A DNA stretch of 64,000 nucleotides from Clostridiaceae bacterium Marseille-Q4149 (GCA_018228685.1 CP073691.1:434001-498000), one strand, 5' to 3'; shown: positions 46,931 to 56,230, numbered from the stretch's first letter. Translations and numbers: made by a program. The notes: generated from the letters alone by a model not told the origin.

Positions 46931-47866
46931 CTATGCTGCATTCCTGTTCAATGACCACAAGCCTCGCCCGTCGTGAGTGAAGTGCATGGGATTGATCTGC
47001 AGCGTTTGGCGAATCTTTTCTTTCCACCATTTGTTTGACTGTGCCTTTTTATGCGGTTCGATCTGTTCATAGAGAAAAGAAAGCGCCACCGGCTCCTTGC
47101 ATGTCTCCAAAACTGCTGCAATCACATCACGCCAGGTTGCTCCCGGCATATCACGGATATCTACCGTCGAACTCTGCGTCATCAGAATCGGAATGAGTAC
47201 AGGAGAGTCCTTGCGAACGATCATAACATACTCATGCAGGATAGGGATAAAGTTACCGCTATACTGCGTCCGGTCCGAAAAGCAGTTGTGCTGTGCCTTG
47301 ATGATGATATTCTCCAAGGTGCCGGGCTTTACGATCTCGGCAAGCATACTGTAAAGTCTGCCTTTCTTTTTGATGTCACCCATCAGGACAGCCATCCGAC
47401 CGCCGTTTTCCAGTGCCGAAAACTGTTTCATCATAGCATAATTCATTGCTCTGACGAAATCGTCCCAGTTCTCAATACGGGACAGATCCAGTCGTTTCGG
47501 GTTATATCCGTACTTCTGCATCACATCGGACGCTTTGTACATGACATCGGAATACTGAATAATATCCCAATACGGCGGATGCCAGAATACAAATTCCGGC
47601 CGCTCAGGAATATCGCAATTCATAATATCAAACCCGCTGTGCAGATCGTAAAGATGACTTCGGATACCGGCTTTATCAGCCGCTGCTTTGGTTGTCCCGC
47701 TTCCGCACATATAATCGCAGATCTCTTTGGGCTTAAAGAACCCGATAAGGTCTTCGATCAGCTTTGGAGAGCAGTTTCCACGGTATCGGTTGTCACCGCC
47801 TTCGCCACGCTCCGGATAGGAAACGATGCTCGTAAGCGGTTTACTACCACTGATTTTTTCTTTCAC
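46931..47866 (-). CDS. DNA methyltransferase-like protein
   Basis: 311 aa. S-adenosylmethionine motif I DYMCGSGTTKAAADKAG is near residue 51 and catalytic-type FWHPPYWDIIQ near 92, in which the usual D-P-P-Y is H-P-P-Y. The C-terminal 80 residues form a separate winged-helix-like part. GTG at 47,866 follows GGGAGGG at 7 nt; the ATG at 47,890 lies inside the previous gene. The His for Asp change in motif IV could reduce or alter activity. No restriction gene is adjacent. Confidence 0.8.
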   Translation of the reverse strand: MKEKISGSKPLTSIVSYPERGEGGDNRYRGNCSPKLIEDLIGFFKPKEICDYMCGSGTTKAAADKAGIRSHLYDLHSGFDIMNCDIPERPEFVFWHPPYWDIIQYSDVMYKASDVMQKYGYNPKRLDLSRIENWDDFVRAMNYAMMKQFSALENGGRMAVLMGDIKKKGRLYSMLAEIVKPGTLENIIIKAQHNCFSDRTQYSGNFIPILHEYVMIVRKDSPVLIPILMTQSSTVDIRDMPGATWRDVIAAVLETCKEPVALSFLYEQIEPHKKAQSNKWWKEKIRQTLQINPMHFTHDGRGLWSLNRNAA

Positions 47867-48098
47867 GATGAGCCCTCCCAGTATTAGCATTTGGCTTTGC
47901 TTGTATTTCTGCTACCTTGGTTAGAATTTCTTTTAATTCCGGCGAGAAATAAGCATACTCCCGGAGGACACGGGCGGCATCATAATTGCATTGATTCATC
48001 AGCACAACATATGCATCGCCGTCTGCAACTGTACAGCCTCCGATTTTCTTGCCCGCATAGTAGCAAGCCGAATCATATTTGCATTTTCTTCTTGTCAT
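47844..48098 (-). CDS. Small Cys-containing protein
   Basis: 84 aa. MTRRKCKYDSACYYAGKKIG then GCTVADGDAYVVLMNQCNYDAARVLREYAYF. AAAGGAAG precedes the ATG at 48,098; the longer upstream frame overlaps the previous gene. Four Cys residues in the first 45 positions could bind a metal. It overlaps the methyltransferase by 23 bp. Not a family I can name. Confidence 0.65.
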   Translation of the reverse strand: MTRRKCKYDSACYYAGKKIGGCTVADGDAYVVLMNQCNYDAARVLREYAYFSPELKEILTKVAEIQAKPNANTGRAHRERKNQW

Positions 48099-48114
48099 GT
48101 TGTCTTCCTTTCTT

Positions 48115-48552
48115 TTATCCGCAGTTTTCGGCGCTTTGATAGTCAATCTCAAAGTCGCTTTCGGCAACGATGCCAAGATATTTTTTGATGACCGATTCGA
48201 TTCTTTCCTCGGTCATCAATCGGTCCGCCTCTTCCATTGACCACGGATACATGGGCGGGTAAAGAAGGTAGATGTGCCCGTTGAGATCATCGCAAGCAAC
48301 CAACTCGATTCCTTCGGCCTCGGCAATGACATCTTTCAAAATGGCACCCATACCGAGGCAATAATCCTGATCGTAGTCCAGGTAATCATCCGCCGTCGGC
48401 TCAGAAATCCCTTGCTCTAAGAAGCGCTTCTCAATTTTCTCTTTGATTTTCGGCGCATGTTCCAGCAAAGTTTGTATTTTGGAAACGGATCCGAAGCCAA
48501 GTCCGGCTAAGCACACGCCATATCCATAGGTGTGCCAGGTTTCGATGCTCAC
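48115..48552 (-). CDS. Unrecognised acidic protein
   Basis: 145 aa. MSIETWHTYGYGVCLAGLGF opens a soluble alpha-beta protein with LLYPPMYPWSMEEADRLMTE near 100-120. The pattern, a helical small protein with paired Asp/Glu residues around an YPP-x-YPW motif, resembles immunity or anti-defence proteins of mobile elements, but I cannot assign it. GTG at 48,552 overlaps the upstream stop (GTGA), so the two are coupled. Confidence 0.6.
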   Translation of the reverse strand: MSIETWHTYGYGVCLAGLGFGSVSKIQTLLEHAPKIKEKIEKRFLEQGISEPTADDYLDYDQDYCLGMGAILKDVIAEAEGIELVACDDLNGHIYLLYPPMYPWSMEEADRLMTEERIESVIKKYLGIVAESDFEIDYQSAENCG

Positions 48553-49445
48553 TTCGTCTCACCTCCGGATTCAATTTCTGCTGATTCCGTGCCGGAATGC
48601 GTATTTCGAGCCAAATACTCACGTAGCAGCGTGTGCGCAGCCTCTGAAACAGCTTCCCAGTAGCACTCCCAATAGATATCGCTCAGTCCTTTGTCGATCA
48701 TGTTGGGGATACGCTTATCTGTGAGATACCGCTGATATTCTTCTTCCGATAACTCGCCGACTTCTTCCCATTCTTCAACCTGAGAGGCGAAATCCTCATA
48801 CCGGGATGCATCCAGATAGGTCCTTCCGACATCTCCGATGACCGAAGGTGTCAGAACCACATTGCGTTCTTCCAGAGAAATGGCATAATGGCTTTCACAA
48901 TAGAATCCATCTAACCACCCTTCATAGGAGTTCTCCGATGTTTCTGTCTGGTATTCCGGTGTTCCGATCCAATCCGAAAGGCAGCCGGAGTCGATCTCGT
49001 TTCCGAGCGCTTCATTGAGCCTTGCTCTGACTTCCAGTGGATCCGAATAAATACTGGACGAATGCCCGGTATTACCGTGAGCAGCCCAATCTTCGCTCAA
49101 TATGTAGAGCTTGATGGACTTCTTTGACTGACCGGGAACGATAATCATTTCCGGAGCCATAATGACTATGTCGAAGCAAATGTCATCCACTTCCTTCTTT
49201 TCGTCATACAGGTCTGAAAACACCTCTTCCACCTTTGCTATATCCGCTGGTAATACCGGAGGTTCAAAGGAGCAGTAGATGTCCGGGGTATCGTTTTCGG
49301 TTTCTTTGTCGCTGCCGTCACGGATTTCAAAGATAGATCCGATAGGGCCGGCATATTCGCTTTGATCGCTGCCGATGATCACATCACCGACACGGTATGT
49401 GATGCCGTTATACAGGAATTCGGCACCAGGTTTGTTTATAAGCAT
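48549..49445 (-). CDS. Unrecognised acidic protein
   Basis: 298 aa, very acidic with many Glu, Asp and Ser residues. FLYNGITYRVGDVIIGSDQS at the start reads as a small beta-barrel like those in DUF3846-type proteins. Later, EEVGELSEEEYQRYLTDKRI and WECYWEAVSEAAHTLLREYL are helical. AAGGAGG precedes the ATG. Acidic, DNA-mimic-like composition makes an anti-restriction role conceivable, but there is no direct evidence. Confidence 0.6.
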   Translation of the reverse strand: MLINKPGAEFLYNGITYRVGDVIIGSDQSEYAGPIGSIFEIRDGSDKETENDTPDIYCSFEPPVLPADIAKVEEVFSDLYDEKKEVDDICFDIVIMAPEMIIVPGQSKKSIKLYILSEDWAAHGNTGHSSSIYSDPLEVRARLNEALGNEIDSGCLSDWIGTPEYQTETSENSYEGWLDGFYCESHYAISLEERNVVLTPSVIGDVGRTYLDASRYEDFASQVEEWEEVGELSEEEYQRYLTDKRIPNMIDKGLSDIYWECYWEAVSEAAHTLLREYLARNTHSGTESAEIESGGETK

Positions 49446-49457
49446 ATGAGCACCTCC

Positions 49458-50564
49458 TTAAATGTGATAGTCTACGGAAACGAGAACATCTTCGCCGTCA
49501 AGATCATCAATATAAGTATCAATCTGTTCGTGCCAGCTATTGCTCTCTTTTCCGATGTTGATGTCATTTTTGCTGAGCCATTCGTCTGCATCGACGATAT
49601 CAGATACGCCGATGGGATACTTCCACGATTTCGGTATTCCTACGCGAGCAAGGTATTCGTCCAAGGTCTCATCGGCTGCATAGGTGCATTCGCCGCAGTA
49701 AAAAATCCCATTCTCCTGAATCTTTCCATAGTACCCGTCGGGGAGCTTTCCGGTTTGGAATGCTTCTTTGAACTTGTTGTATCGCTCCGTATCCTGAACC
49801 GTGTACCAATTTTGCATAACATCCCAGCAGATGTCTTTTTTCCTTGCTGCCGAAACCCACATATATCCTTCGGGTGCAGGGTATTTTTTGCTGTAGTTGC
49901 CCCAGCTTCGTTCCCCGAAAGAGTATTCCGTGCAGTCCGTTTTCACAAGGAAAGACACCGGCCATCTTCCGCCAATCTGATACCAGTCCCACATGGCATT
50001 GGGGTTGCAATAAAAGCCGTACCCCTTTTCTTCCTCGTTGTACTCATATCCGCGATAATCTCCGGCATATTTCTCAAAGGTCTTATATAACTTTTGCCGA
50101 GGACAATTCGGCAGGTACTGTATTTTTCGGGATTGCTTCGTGCGTCTGGTATGATGGAGAGGACCGACCTTGTTTTGACTGACCTTCCCGTCTACAATGC
50201 TGTACTTGCTGAAATACGGGTAGCTTCCGCATTCAACGATCTTTCCGTTTGGAAGCTTCAGGCAGTCTATGGACTTAGCGTAGTCGGATTTCAGTTCCTC
50301 GGTCATGTCAGCAAATTCCATGTACTCCTCTGATGCTTCGGCACTGTACGGTGCCATAACTTCTTCTACCGCAGCTACAAGCTGGCGAGCGAAACTTGTT
50401 GTCCTTCCCATGAGGGAGCACAGCGTAATCTCCGCCATAATATTCTTAGCCTGCTCTTTCTTCTGATCCTGTAGCAACTCGATGGATTGTACGACCGCAG
50501 CATTTTCGTGCGGATCTTCTTCCACAGTCGGCATGCACACGGTCACCAGTGTTTTGAAATGCAT
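49458..50564 (-). CDS. Unrecognised protein with Trp/Tyr/Cys-rich core
   Basis: 368 aa. The N-terminal third is helical (QLVAAVEEVMAPYSAEASEE). The middle is rich in aromatic residues and Gly (AMWDWYQIGGRWPVSFLVKT, YMWVSAARKKDICWDVMQNW), and the C-terminus has IFYCGECTYAADETLDEYLA. W-D-W-Y-Q-I-G-G-R-W is a motif seen in hypothetical proteins of Firmicutes mobile elements; function unknown. AAAGGAG precedes the ATG at 50,564, downstream of a terminator. Confidence 0.62.
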   Translation of the reverse strand: MHFKTLVTVCMPTVEEDPHENAAVVQSIELLQDQKKEQAKNIMAEITLCSLMGRTTSFARQLVAAVEEVMAPYSAEASEEYMEFADMTEELKSDYAKSIDCLKLPNGKIVECGSYPYFSKYSIVDGKVSQNKVGPLHHTRRTKQSRKIQYLPNCPRQKLYKTFEKYAGDYRGYEYNEEEKGYGFYCNPNAMWDWYQIGGRWPVSFLVKTDCTEYSFGERSWGNYSKKYPAPEGYMWVSAARKKDICWDVMQNWYTVQDTERYNKFKEAFQTGKLPDGYYGKIQENGIFYCGECTYAADETLDEYLARVGIPKSWKYPIGVSDIVDADEWLSKNDINIGKESNSWHEQIDTYIDDLDGEDVLVSVDYHI

Positions 50565-50581
50565 AATGATGCTCCTTTCTG

Positions 50582-50623
50582 AAAAACAGATGGGCAACCG
50601 TGTATGATCACCAGCTGCCCATC
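50582..50623 (-). terminator. Terminator between the VWA gene and the next gene
   Basis: Minus strand GATGGGCA pairs with TGCCCATC across 19 nt, followed by TGTTTTTC. Confidence 0.75.
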
Positions 50624-50645
50624 GTTTTGTTATATCTTGATGTGT

Positions 50646-52922
50646 TTATACCCGAATATGTCGCTTGACCACACCGGTCAGCTTCGTGGGCAGTTGATTT
50701 AAGTCAGTAATATCGAGGAAGGAATCTCCATAGATCCTCTCAATATTCTGCTTATCGTTGCCGATTGCAGCGGCAACAAAGAGTATGCCTTTGCGTTGAT
50801 ATTCCTGCTTGATCCCGCGCAGATCCTCCTCGGCGGCCGTGCCGTAGTAACCGGTATCGGCAGGTTGCCCATCAGATACCAGTATGAGAAGCTTTACAGT
50901 CTCGGATCGCTTGGAAAGCGCCTCCGCCACATAGCGTAGTGCCGCTCCATCACGGTTGCTGCCGCGGGCGCTGATATCCATCAGCCTGTACTTATCATCA
51001 TTGTCAAAACCGTTGAACTCGGCATAAGAGTAAAGCTCAACCGAATCTTTCCCATCATAGTAATCGGTCGAGTGACCGTATACCATAACAGGGATCTCAA
51101 GGCTTTCACAAAAGTCGTATAGGATGATGGCTGCCGCTCGGGCATAAGTGCAGCGGTCGCAGGAGCACATGGAACCGGACTCATCCAAAAGAAGTCCCAC
51201 AGCAAGCTCGGGAATTTCATTGGGCAGGTTGTTCTTATAAAACACCTTGCCGTCATTCCGGCATAAAGCGTGCGCATCCAGACGCCGCCCCATAATAAGG
51301 CCAGTCTGTTTGCCGCCGCGCCGGTTCTCCTTGAGCTGTCGCAGGAGACTTTTCTGGAGCTGTCGGGAAATGCTGATGAGCGGATTGCAGATCGCATCGT
51401 ATTGTTCCACAAGCTCCGGATCAACGGATGCAATGCGGTTCACGCGGATATTGACACCGCTGTGAATATCTCCGTAGGAAATACTCTGTGCAGCTTCATT
51501 CAGTTCCCGTATGCGTTCGCTTTCAAGTTCCTCGCAGGCAGCTTTTTCCGCCATATTGTCCAGGATCCGTTCGATATCCGAGGCAGCACGGTCATATTGT
51601 TCGCGCTGATACTCGGAATTTTTCGTGACGGAACCGCCGACAGGGGCGCTGACGCCGTCTGTCTGTTGGTGCGGAATTCTTCCTTTTTCGGCTTCCGAGG
51701 TTCGCTGCTTTCCGGAGCCGGAACCTCCGCCGCCGGGCTGAGCATTTTCAGAATCATCTAGTTGATTCGAGGCTTCTCCAGACTCAGATGCGTTTTCATT
51801 GTTTTCCGACTCAGTCTGGGGAGAAGCGTTTTCGCCGTCAGACTCACTTTCAGACGCCTCGGATCGTGTTTCTGCCCTTGCTGCAGCAGTTGCTGATTCA
51901 CCGCCGTTGCCGGATGCCTCCGGAACGGGAGTGCTGGTTCCGCTGCCGACCTCAGATGTGCCGGCAATGGAGCTTAGAATTTCAGAAAGCGTTTCCGCCA
52001 CAGTGACTGTGCCGCCTGCAGCTTCCGCTTCTTCCTGACGCTCTTTGCAAACCTCGCAGAAATCCTGAATGTACTCCCAACAACGGATCATTACTGTGTT
52101 GACGGCATTCCAGCGCTCCTTACCGGAACGGTTCATCAGGGCCTCGTCAATGTCATCAATCAGCCCGAATACTGTCTTTATGCGCTCGTCCGTTTTCGGC
52201 TCGTCGCCGTATTTGATTCGCCCGAATTTGGCATAGGACAACATGATCTGCAGAATACTTTCAAGAATATGCCTGCCATCGTCCGTCTCTTTGGCAATCA
52301 GCTCTGTCACCGTATCGATCTCGTCAAAATGACGCTCGCGCAGTGTTTCCAAGCCGTAGCCGAGTGTACCGGGGAAGCTGTTCAGCATCCGGTTTTCGAT
52401 ATATCCGTCTTCAATGATATTGGCAATGTTCGCCGCGATTTGATGGACCATCTGCAGATTCTTTGGGTCCTCCTTGACATATTCCCAGAACGCCTTCTCG
52501 TTCCGTGCATCCGCCGCCAGCCGGAAAGCCGGCGGGCGAGGATACCATTTGAAGCTGTCCAGATAGTTGTGATAAGTCTGGGCAGAAAGAAAATCGGTAA
52601 AGAGCACATGCCCCAGCTCATGTGCAAACATACCGCACACGAGCTGATACCGATTCTCGCGTCCTTTGACCTTGGTCACCAACGGATGGCCCGTGTTGAT
52701 GCGGATCTGCATATTGTCCGTTGCCGCCGTGAAGGCATCCTTTGGTTTCCAGTACAGGTTCACACGGACTCGACGGTTGTAATGATACCGTCTGGTCTGT
52801 GCTGCTGCCAGATCCTCAAAATGCCCCGCCAACATACGGGAGGAAAAGAACTGTTTATCCGTGATTTTACTGCGTTTCTCGTTGAGACGCTGTTTGACTA
52901 ATTTATGATTCACCCTTGCCAT
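50646..52922 (-). CDS. Large VWA-domain protein with HELGH motif (CobT-like)
   Basis: 758 aa. The N-terminal region has VCGMFAHELGHVLFTDFLSA near 94-113, a zinc-metallopeptidase HExxH signature. A Ser/Glu/Gly-rich linker spans about 310-420. The C-terminal von Willebrand A domain (about 565-758) has the metal site GLLLDESGSM near 575 and SDGQPADTGYYG near 690. CobT-like VWA proteins work with AAA partners of the CobS/MoxR type, encoded 28 bp upstream. GAAAGGAGG precedes the ATG. Substrate unknown. Confidence 0.88.
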   Translation of the reverse strand: MARVNHKLVKQRLNEKRSKITDKQFFSSRMLAGHFEDLAAAQTRRYHYNRRVRVNLYWKPKDAFTAATDNMQIRINTGHPLVTKVKGRENRYQLVCGMFAHELGHVLFTDFLSAQTYHNYLDSFKWYPRPPAFRLAADARNEKAFWEYVKEDPKNLQMVHQIAANIANIIEDGYIENRMLNSFPGTLGYGLETLRERHFDEIDTVTELIAKETDDGRHILESILQIMLSYAKFGRIKYGDEPKTDERIKTVFGLIDDIDEALMNRSGKERWNAVNTVMIRCWEYIQDFCEVCKERQEEAEAAGGTVTVAETLSEILSSIAGTSEVGSGTSTPVPEASGNGGESATAAARAETRSEASESESDGENASPQTESENNENASESGEASNQLDDSENAQPGGGGSGSGKQRTSEAEKGRIPHQQTDGVSAPVGGSVTKNSEYQREQYDRAASDIERILDNMAEKAACEELESERIRELNEAAQSISYGDIHSGVNIRVNRIASVDPELVEQYDAICNPLISISRQLQKSLLRQLKENRRGGKQTGLIMGRRLDAHALCRNDGKVFYKNNLPNEIPELAVGLLLDESGSMCSCDRCTYARAAAIILYDFCESLEIPVMVYGHSTDYYDGKDSVELYSYAEFNGFDNDDKYRLMDISARGSNRDGAALRYVAEALSKRSETVKLLILVSDGQPADTGYYGTAAEEDLRGIKQEYQRKGILFVAAAIGNDKQNIERIYGDSFLDITDLNQLPTKLTGVVKRHIRV

Positions 52923-52950
52923 TTAGGGTAGCCTCCTTTCTCTGAAATTA

Positions 52951-54822
52951 TTATGCCGACGCCTTATGCCGTTTCGGTGCAAAAATCGGCTCCAAAACTG
53001 TGCTGATCAGTGCTTCGCGGTCAAGCTCGTCGGCAGTTGCCTTGCTGATGATGGTATACAGCGCCGATTCGTAGACATCTCCGGTGATCTCGCTGCTGAT
53101 GATCCAGTCGATCAGACTGCGCATACCGTAAGAGCCGTCCGTGATACTGTTTTTGCGGCAATATTCCGCAAGGTCATTGACCACCTGCACCATCTTGGAC
53201 ACCTCATACTCATCCGTCGCACCTGTAACCGACATGGCACGCTGCGCCATCACTTCAGGGCTCGGTAGCTCTACATCCCGCACCAGACTCATTCGGTCGA
53301 GCACGGACTGGTTCATGCCGCGGCAGCCTTCATAGCTCGTATTGGTTGTTACAACTACGACGGCGTCGGGATGACGCCGGATGACCTCGCCGGTCGGCAA
53401 TGTGATAGAACCGGATTGTTCCAAAAGAGAGTTCAGACCCACCAGCACGCCCGGTTGGACGATTGTAGATGGTTCCTGTATCTCGATCACATAGCCATGC
53501 TTGAGGGCCTTCACAAAGTCAGTCTCCACATAACGATAGGTCTGTCCGCTGCTGTTTTTATCCTTTACGGTCTTGGAAAGCTCCCGTACCTTTTCCGTCA
53601 CACGGTCAAGGACGATGCTCATGCAATCCTGTGAGGTAGCAGCCGCGTTCTCTACACCGGTCAGCGCCATATAAACGCCTGCCGGATCATAGTCCATATC
53701 GTCAAGGTCAGGCAGCTTCATCAGCTTTGAAACATTGGCATAGTTGATGCCGCCCATTTGCATCAGCGTCTCCCGTTCAGCGTCCAATTGGGCACTGCCC
53801 GTAGAGTCCTCGGAATCCGGAAAGATCATACCGACAAAGTCGAAGATCTCCGTGTTGGCTGAGCAGGTGTATTTCATATACGGCAGACCGAGTCCTGCGG
53901 CAATGGCTTTTGCACCCATCGTTTTGCCCGTACCTGCCGGTCCGCGCAGCAAGAAGTTGCGCATCTGCATGGATTTGCCGGTTGTCGCCTTGGCGTGCTT
54001 GCAGATGTCTACAACTTCCTTCGGGATGATGTACCACTCCGGAAGCTTTGGGATCAGCATTGTTTCCTGCGGCGTGAAGGTGCGTTTGTTCAGCACATAC
54101 TGTCCCTCAAAGTCGGCATGGTCAATGGTTTCCGTTGCGGAATAAATCTGCGCCGGTCCGGTCTGGGCAAAAATCTTGAATTCACCCGCCAGTACCGTAG
54201 TCGGTGTAAAACTGCCGGAATCCAGGTGCGTCTGAGATACACGCATCAGATTGCCTGCCTTATCTACATTGACCTTGACATGGGCAGCGCAGCTGTCATC
54301 CTTGATGCGGCGATAGGCATTGTCGCACATAAGCGCCATGTATTCCGTAGCCTTATCCATATGGGGATAGCCGGCTTTCAGCTCGTCCTGGTAAGCCTCG
54401 AAGTTTTCTTTGAATTCATCATCCTGCATCAGCATCGGGAACAGCGCCAGCATAACGGCGGCTCCGTCACGACCGCTGCTGTTGAGGGTGTAGTTTTCAA
54501 AGGTCTCCATGTTACTGTCATAAACGCTTGCCATCAGGCTGCCGGTGTTGCTATCGTACACCACAAGATGATAGGCATCCGCACCGGCAGAGGATTTATA
54601 CTCTGCCGCCGTGCGATGATCGATGATACCGACAGCGCCCTCACCGGACCCGTCCATGCAATGGCAGACCGCATGGACCGCCTTGATCACCGTTCCGCAA
54701 AGGGTAGAAGTTGTCCCGTCGCCGTACTTGGAAGACACCTTGATCTTTTTGTTTGCGATGGTGTCAAACGGCGACGGCAGACTTCTGCCGAAGTTAAAAA
54801 TATTGTTGATGTATGTTGCCAT
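52951..54822 (-). CDS. MoxR/CobS-like AAA ATPase
   Basis: 623 aa. A long N-terminal region of unknown function (1-285) precedes the AAA core: Walker A LLRGPAGTGKTMGAKAIAAG near 290-310, FDFVGMIFPDSE near 328 and VVVVTTNTSYEGCRGMNQSV (sensor 1 region) near 490. MNQSVLDRMSLVRDVELPSP is the arginine-finger region. The AAA partner of the VWA protein: MoxR-type ATPases act as metal-insertion or remodelling chaperones with VWA proteins. Here the pair is on a mobile element beside SSB. Confidence 0.88.
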   Translation of the reverse strand: MATYINNIFNFGRSLPSPFDTIANKKIKVSSKYGDGTTSTLCGTVIKAVHAVCHCMDGSGEGAVGIIDHRTAAEYKSSAGADAYHLVVYDSNTGSLMASVYDSNMETFENYTLNSSGRDGAAVMLALFPMLMQDDEFKENFEAYQDELKAGYPHMDKATEYMALMCDNAYRRIKDDSCAAHVKVNVDKAGNLMRVSQTHLDSGSFTPTTVLAGEFKIFAQTGPAQIYSATETIDHADFEGQYVLNKRTFTPQETMLIPKLPEWYIIPKEVVDICKHAKATTGKSMQMRNFLLRGPAGTGKTMGAKAIAAGLGLPYMKYTCSANTEIFDFVGMIFPDSEDSTGSAQLDAERETLMQMGGINYANVSKLMKLPDLDDMDYDPAGVYMALTGVENAAATSQDCMSIVLDRVTEKVRELSKTVKDKNSSGQTYRYVETDFVKALKHGYVIEIQEPSTIVQPGVLVGLNSLLEQSGSITLPTGEVIRRHPDAVVVVTTNTSYEGCRGMNQSVLDRMSLVRDVELPSPEVMAQRAMSVTGATDEYEVSKMVQVVNDLAEYCRKNSITDGSYGMRSLIDWIISSEITGDVYESALYTIISKATADELDREALISTVLEPIFAPKRHKASA

Positions 54823-54842
54823 ACTTTACTCCCTTTCTGCAC

Positions 54843-55574
54843 TCAGTGCGATAGATTGATTTTGATTCCCTCCGCAATACATACGGCATCTTCAAGCCCT
54901 GTTCGCTGCAATTCCAGGCAGACATTCTCCCAGCTCTCACGGGCAGGAAGGTCGTCAGCCGTCAGGATGATTTCGGTCAATCCCTGACCGATGGCATCAT
55001 TGCACCGTGCATTCAGCTCAAAGATATGAGACTCCGCCCATTCAAAGGCGATGAGCTCATAGTTTTCTTTCGGTTGCTCTGTGGCAGGAGCTTCCGTCCG
55101 TTCCTCAGACTCATCCGGCTTTTTCGGTATCTCCTGATACTGAAGGCCGATAACCTGAAGGTTCTGAATAATGACCTTTGCCTTGCGATAACCGCCGGCT
55201 CGGTTGAGCAGGATATAGACCTCCTCGCCGAGTTCGATCAATTCAAACGCATTCGGTGCTTCCCAGATCCACCGGGCATTCGGATACTCATTCAGCACGA
55301 GCGTTGTGACTCGGTTGGTAATGAGAGAATGCGCCAGCTTCCGCAGATCGCTTTCCGTCGGTGCTGATATGGGGGCAGGAAGCAGCGGCTGCGGTTCTAC
55401 CGGGTCAACACGATTGCCGGATAGAAACAGCAGTCGGATCGCTGCGACAAAAATGCCGAGGATGATGAGCAGCAGGATCGGCCAGAGTCTGCAGATGAAT
55501 GTCAGCAGAGCCAGCGATCCCAAAATCATCAGCACCTCATAGGCAATTTGCCGCTTTCGGTCTTTGTTGTTCAT
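54843..55574 (-). CDS. Membrane protein upstream of the AAA gene
   Basis: 243 aa. Two hydrophobic stretches near residues 12-28 and 30-50 (LWPILLLIILGIFVAAIRLL) form a hairpin, followed by a soluble domain (70-243) with RWIWEAPNAFELIELGEEVY and AFEWAESHIFELNARCNDAI. No family recognised. The ATG at 55,574 follows AAAGGAC; the longer frame contains the terminator hairpin. It may anchor the AAA-VWA machinery to the membrane, an inference from order only. Confidence 0.65.
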   Translation of the reverse strand: MNNKDRKRQIAYEVLMILGSLALLTFICRLWPILLLIILGIFVAAIRLLFLSGNRVDPVEPQPLLPAPISAPTESDLRKLAHSLITNRVTTLVLNEYPNARWIWEAPNAFELIELGEEVYILLNRAGGYRKAKVIIQNLQVIGLQYQEIPKKPDESEERTEAPATEQPKENYELIAFEWAESHIFELNARCNDAIGQGLTEIILTADDLPARESWENVCLELQRTGLEDAVCIAEGIKINLSH

Positions 55575-55592
55575 AGAGATGTCCTTTCTGAA

Positions 55593-55640
55593 CGCAAAAA
55601 GACGCACACAAGAAACCATACGGTCACTCATGTGCGCCTC
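55593..55640 (-). terminator. Terminator after ssb
   Basis: Minus strand GGCGCACATGAG pairs with CTTGTGTGCGTC, followed by TTTTTGCG. It separates ssb from the membrane, AAA and VWA genes. Confidence 0.82.
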
Positions 55641-55667
55641 TTATACGCCCGATTCAATTGTTGCCTC

Positions 55668-56153
55668 TCAGTTTTCGTCAAAGAAGGAATTGCCTCCGCC
55701 AAACGACTCGTAGCCGGTAAAGCCGCCGCCGTTATTTGCGGGTGCGGCCGCTGCCGATGCCGTCGATGCTGCCGGATGTCCTTGCGCTTCATCGGTGTTC
55801 TGATTATCCTTAGACTTACCTCCGCCGGAAGCGTACTCAATATCATCCAGAATGATGACCATTGCACTTTTCTTCTCGTGAGTCTGCTGGTCTTCCCAAA
55901 CATCCTCGTCCAGACGGCCGATAAGATTGACAAAGGATCCATCCTTGAGCTGCATCTTCTTGATGCGCTCGCAAATCGGACCGAAGCCCTTAACTGCCAG
56001 ATTGATCCACCGAGCATTATTCTCAGCGTTAGGGTCATAGACCTTCTTGCCGATCCGGAATCTCACCGCATCGCCTTTCTCCGAAAACTTGATGGCTGCT
56101 GCGCCGTCATATCCTCTCGATACGACGACTTGGGTTGCAAATACTTTTAACAT
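55668..56153 (-). CDS. ssb: Single-stranded DNA-binding protein
   Basis: 161 aa. The OB-fold opens MLKVFATQVVVSRGYDG, with RFRIGKKVYDPNAENNARWI and IKKMQLKDGSFVNLIGRLDE, the SSB strand pattern. A Gly/Ala/Pro-rich linker and tail GGGNSFFDEN follow; the usual DDDIPF tip is replaced by FFDEN. The ATG at 56,153 follows GAAAGGAG and lies downstream of the attenuator. It protects single strands during transfer or replication of element 3. Confidence 0.88.
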   Translation of the reverse strand: MLKVFATQVVVSRGYDGAAAIKFSEKGDAVRFRIGKKVYDPNAENNARWINLAVKGFGPICERIKKMQLKDGSFVNLIGRLDEDVWEDQQTHEKKSAMVIILDDIEYASGGGKSKDNQNTDEAQGHPAASTASAAAAPANNGGGFTGYESFGGGNSFFDEN

Positions 56154-56230
56154 AGGGTACTCCTTTCTGCAGGGATCGCCTGCAACAAAAATATTTATTT
56201 CATCCCGCTTATCACGGGTAGAAACCGACA

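Noticed and set aside
53995..54987. 330-codon plus-strand open frame opposite the AAA ATPase
   Set aside because: Antisense of a conserved ATPase gene; composition rich in Arg, Cys and His as expected for a shadow frame.
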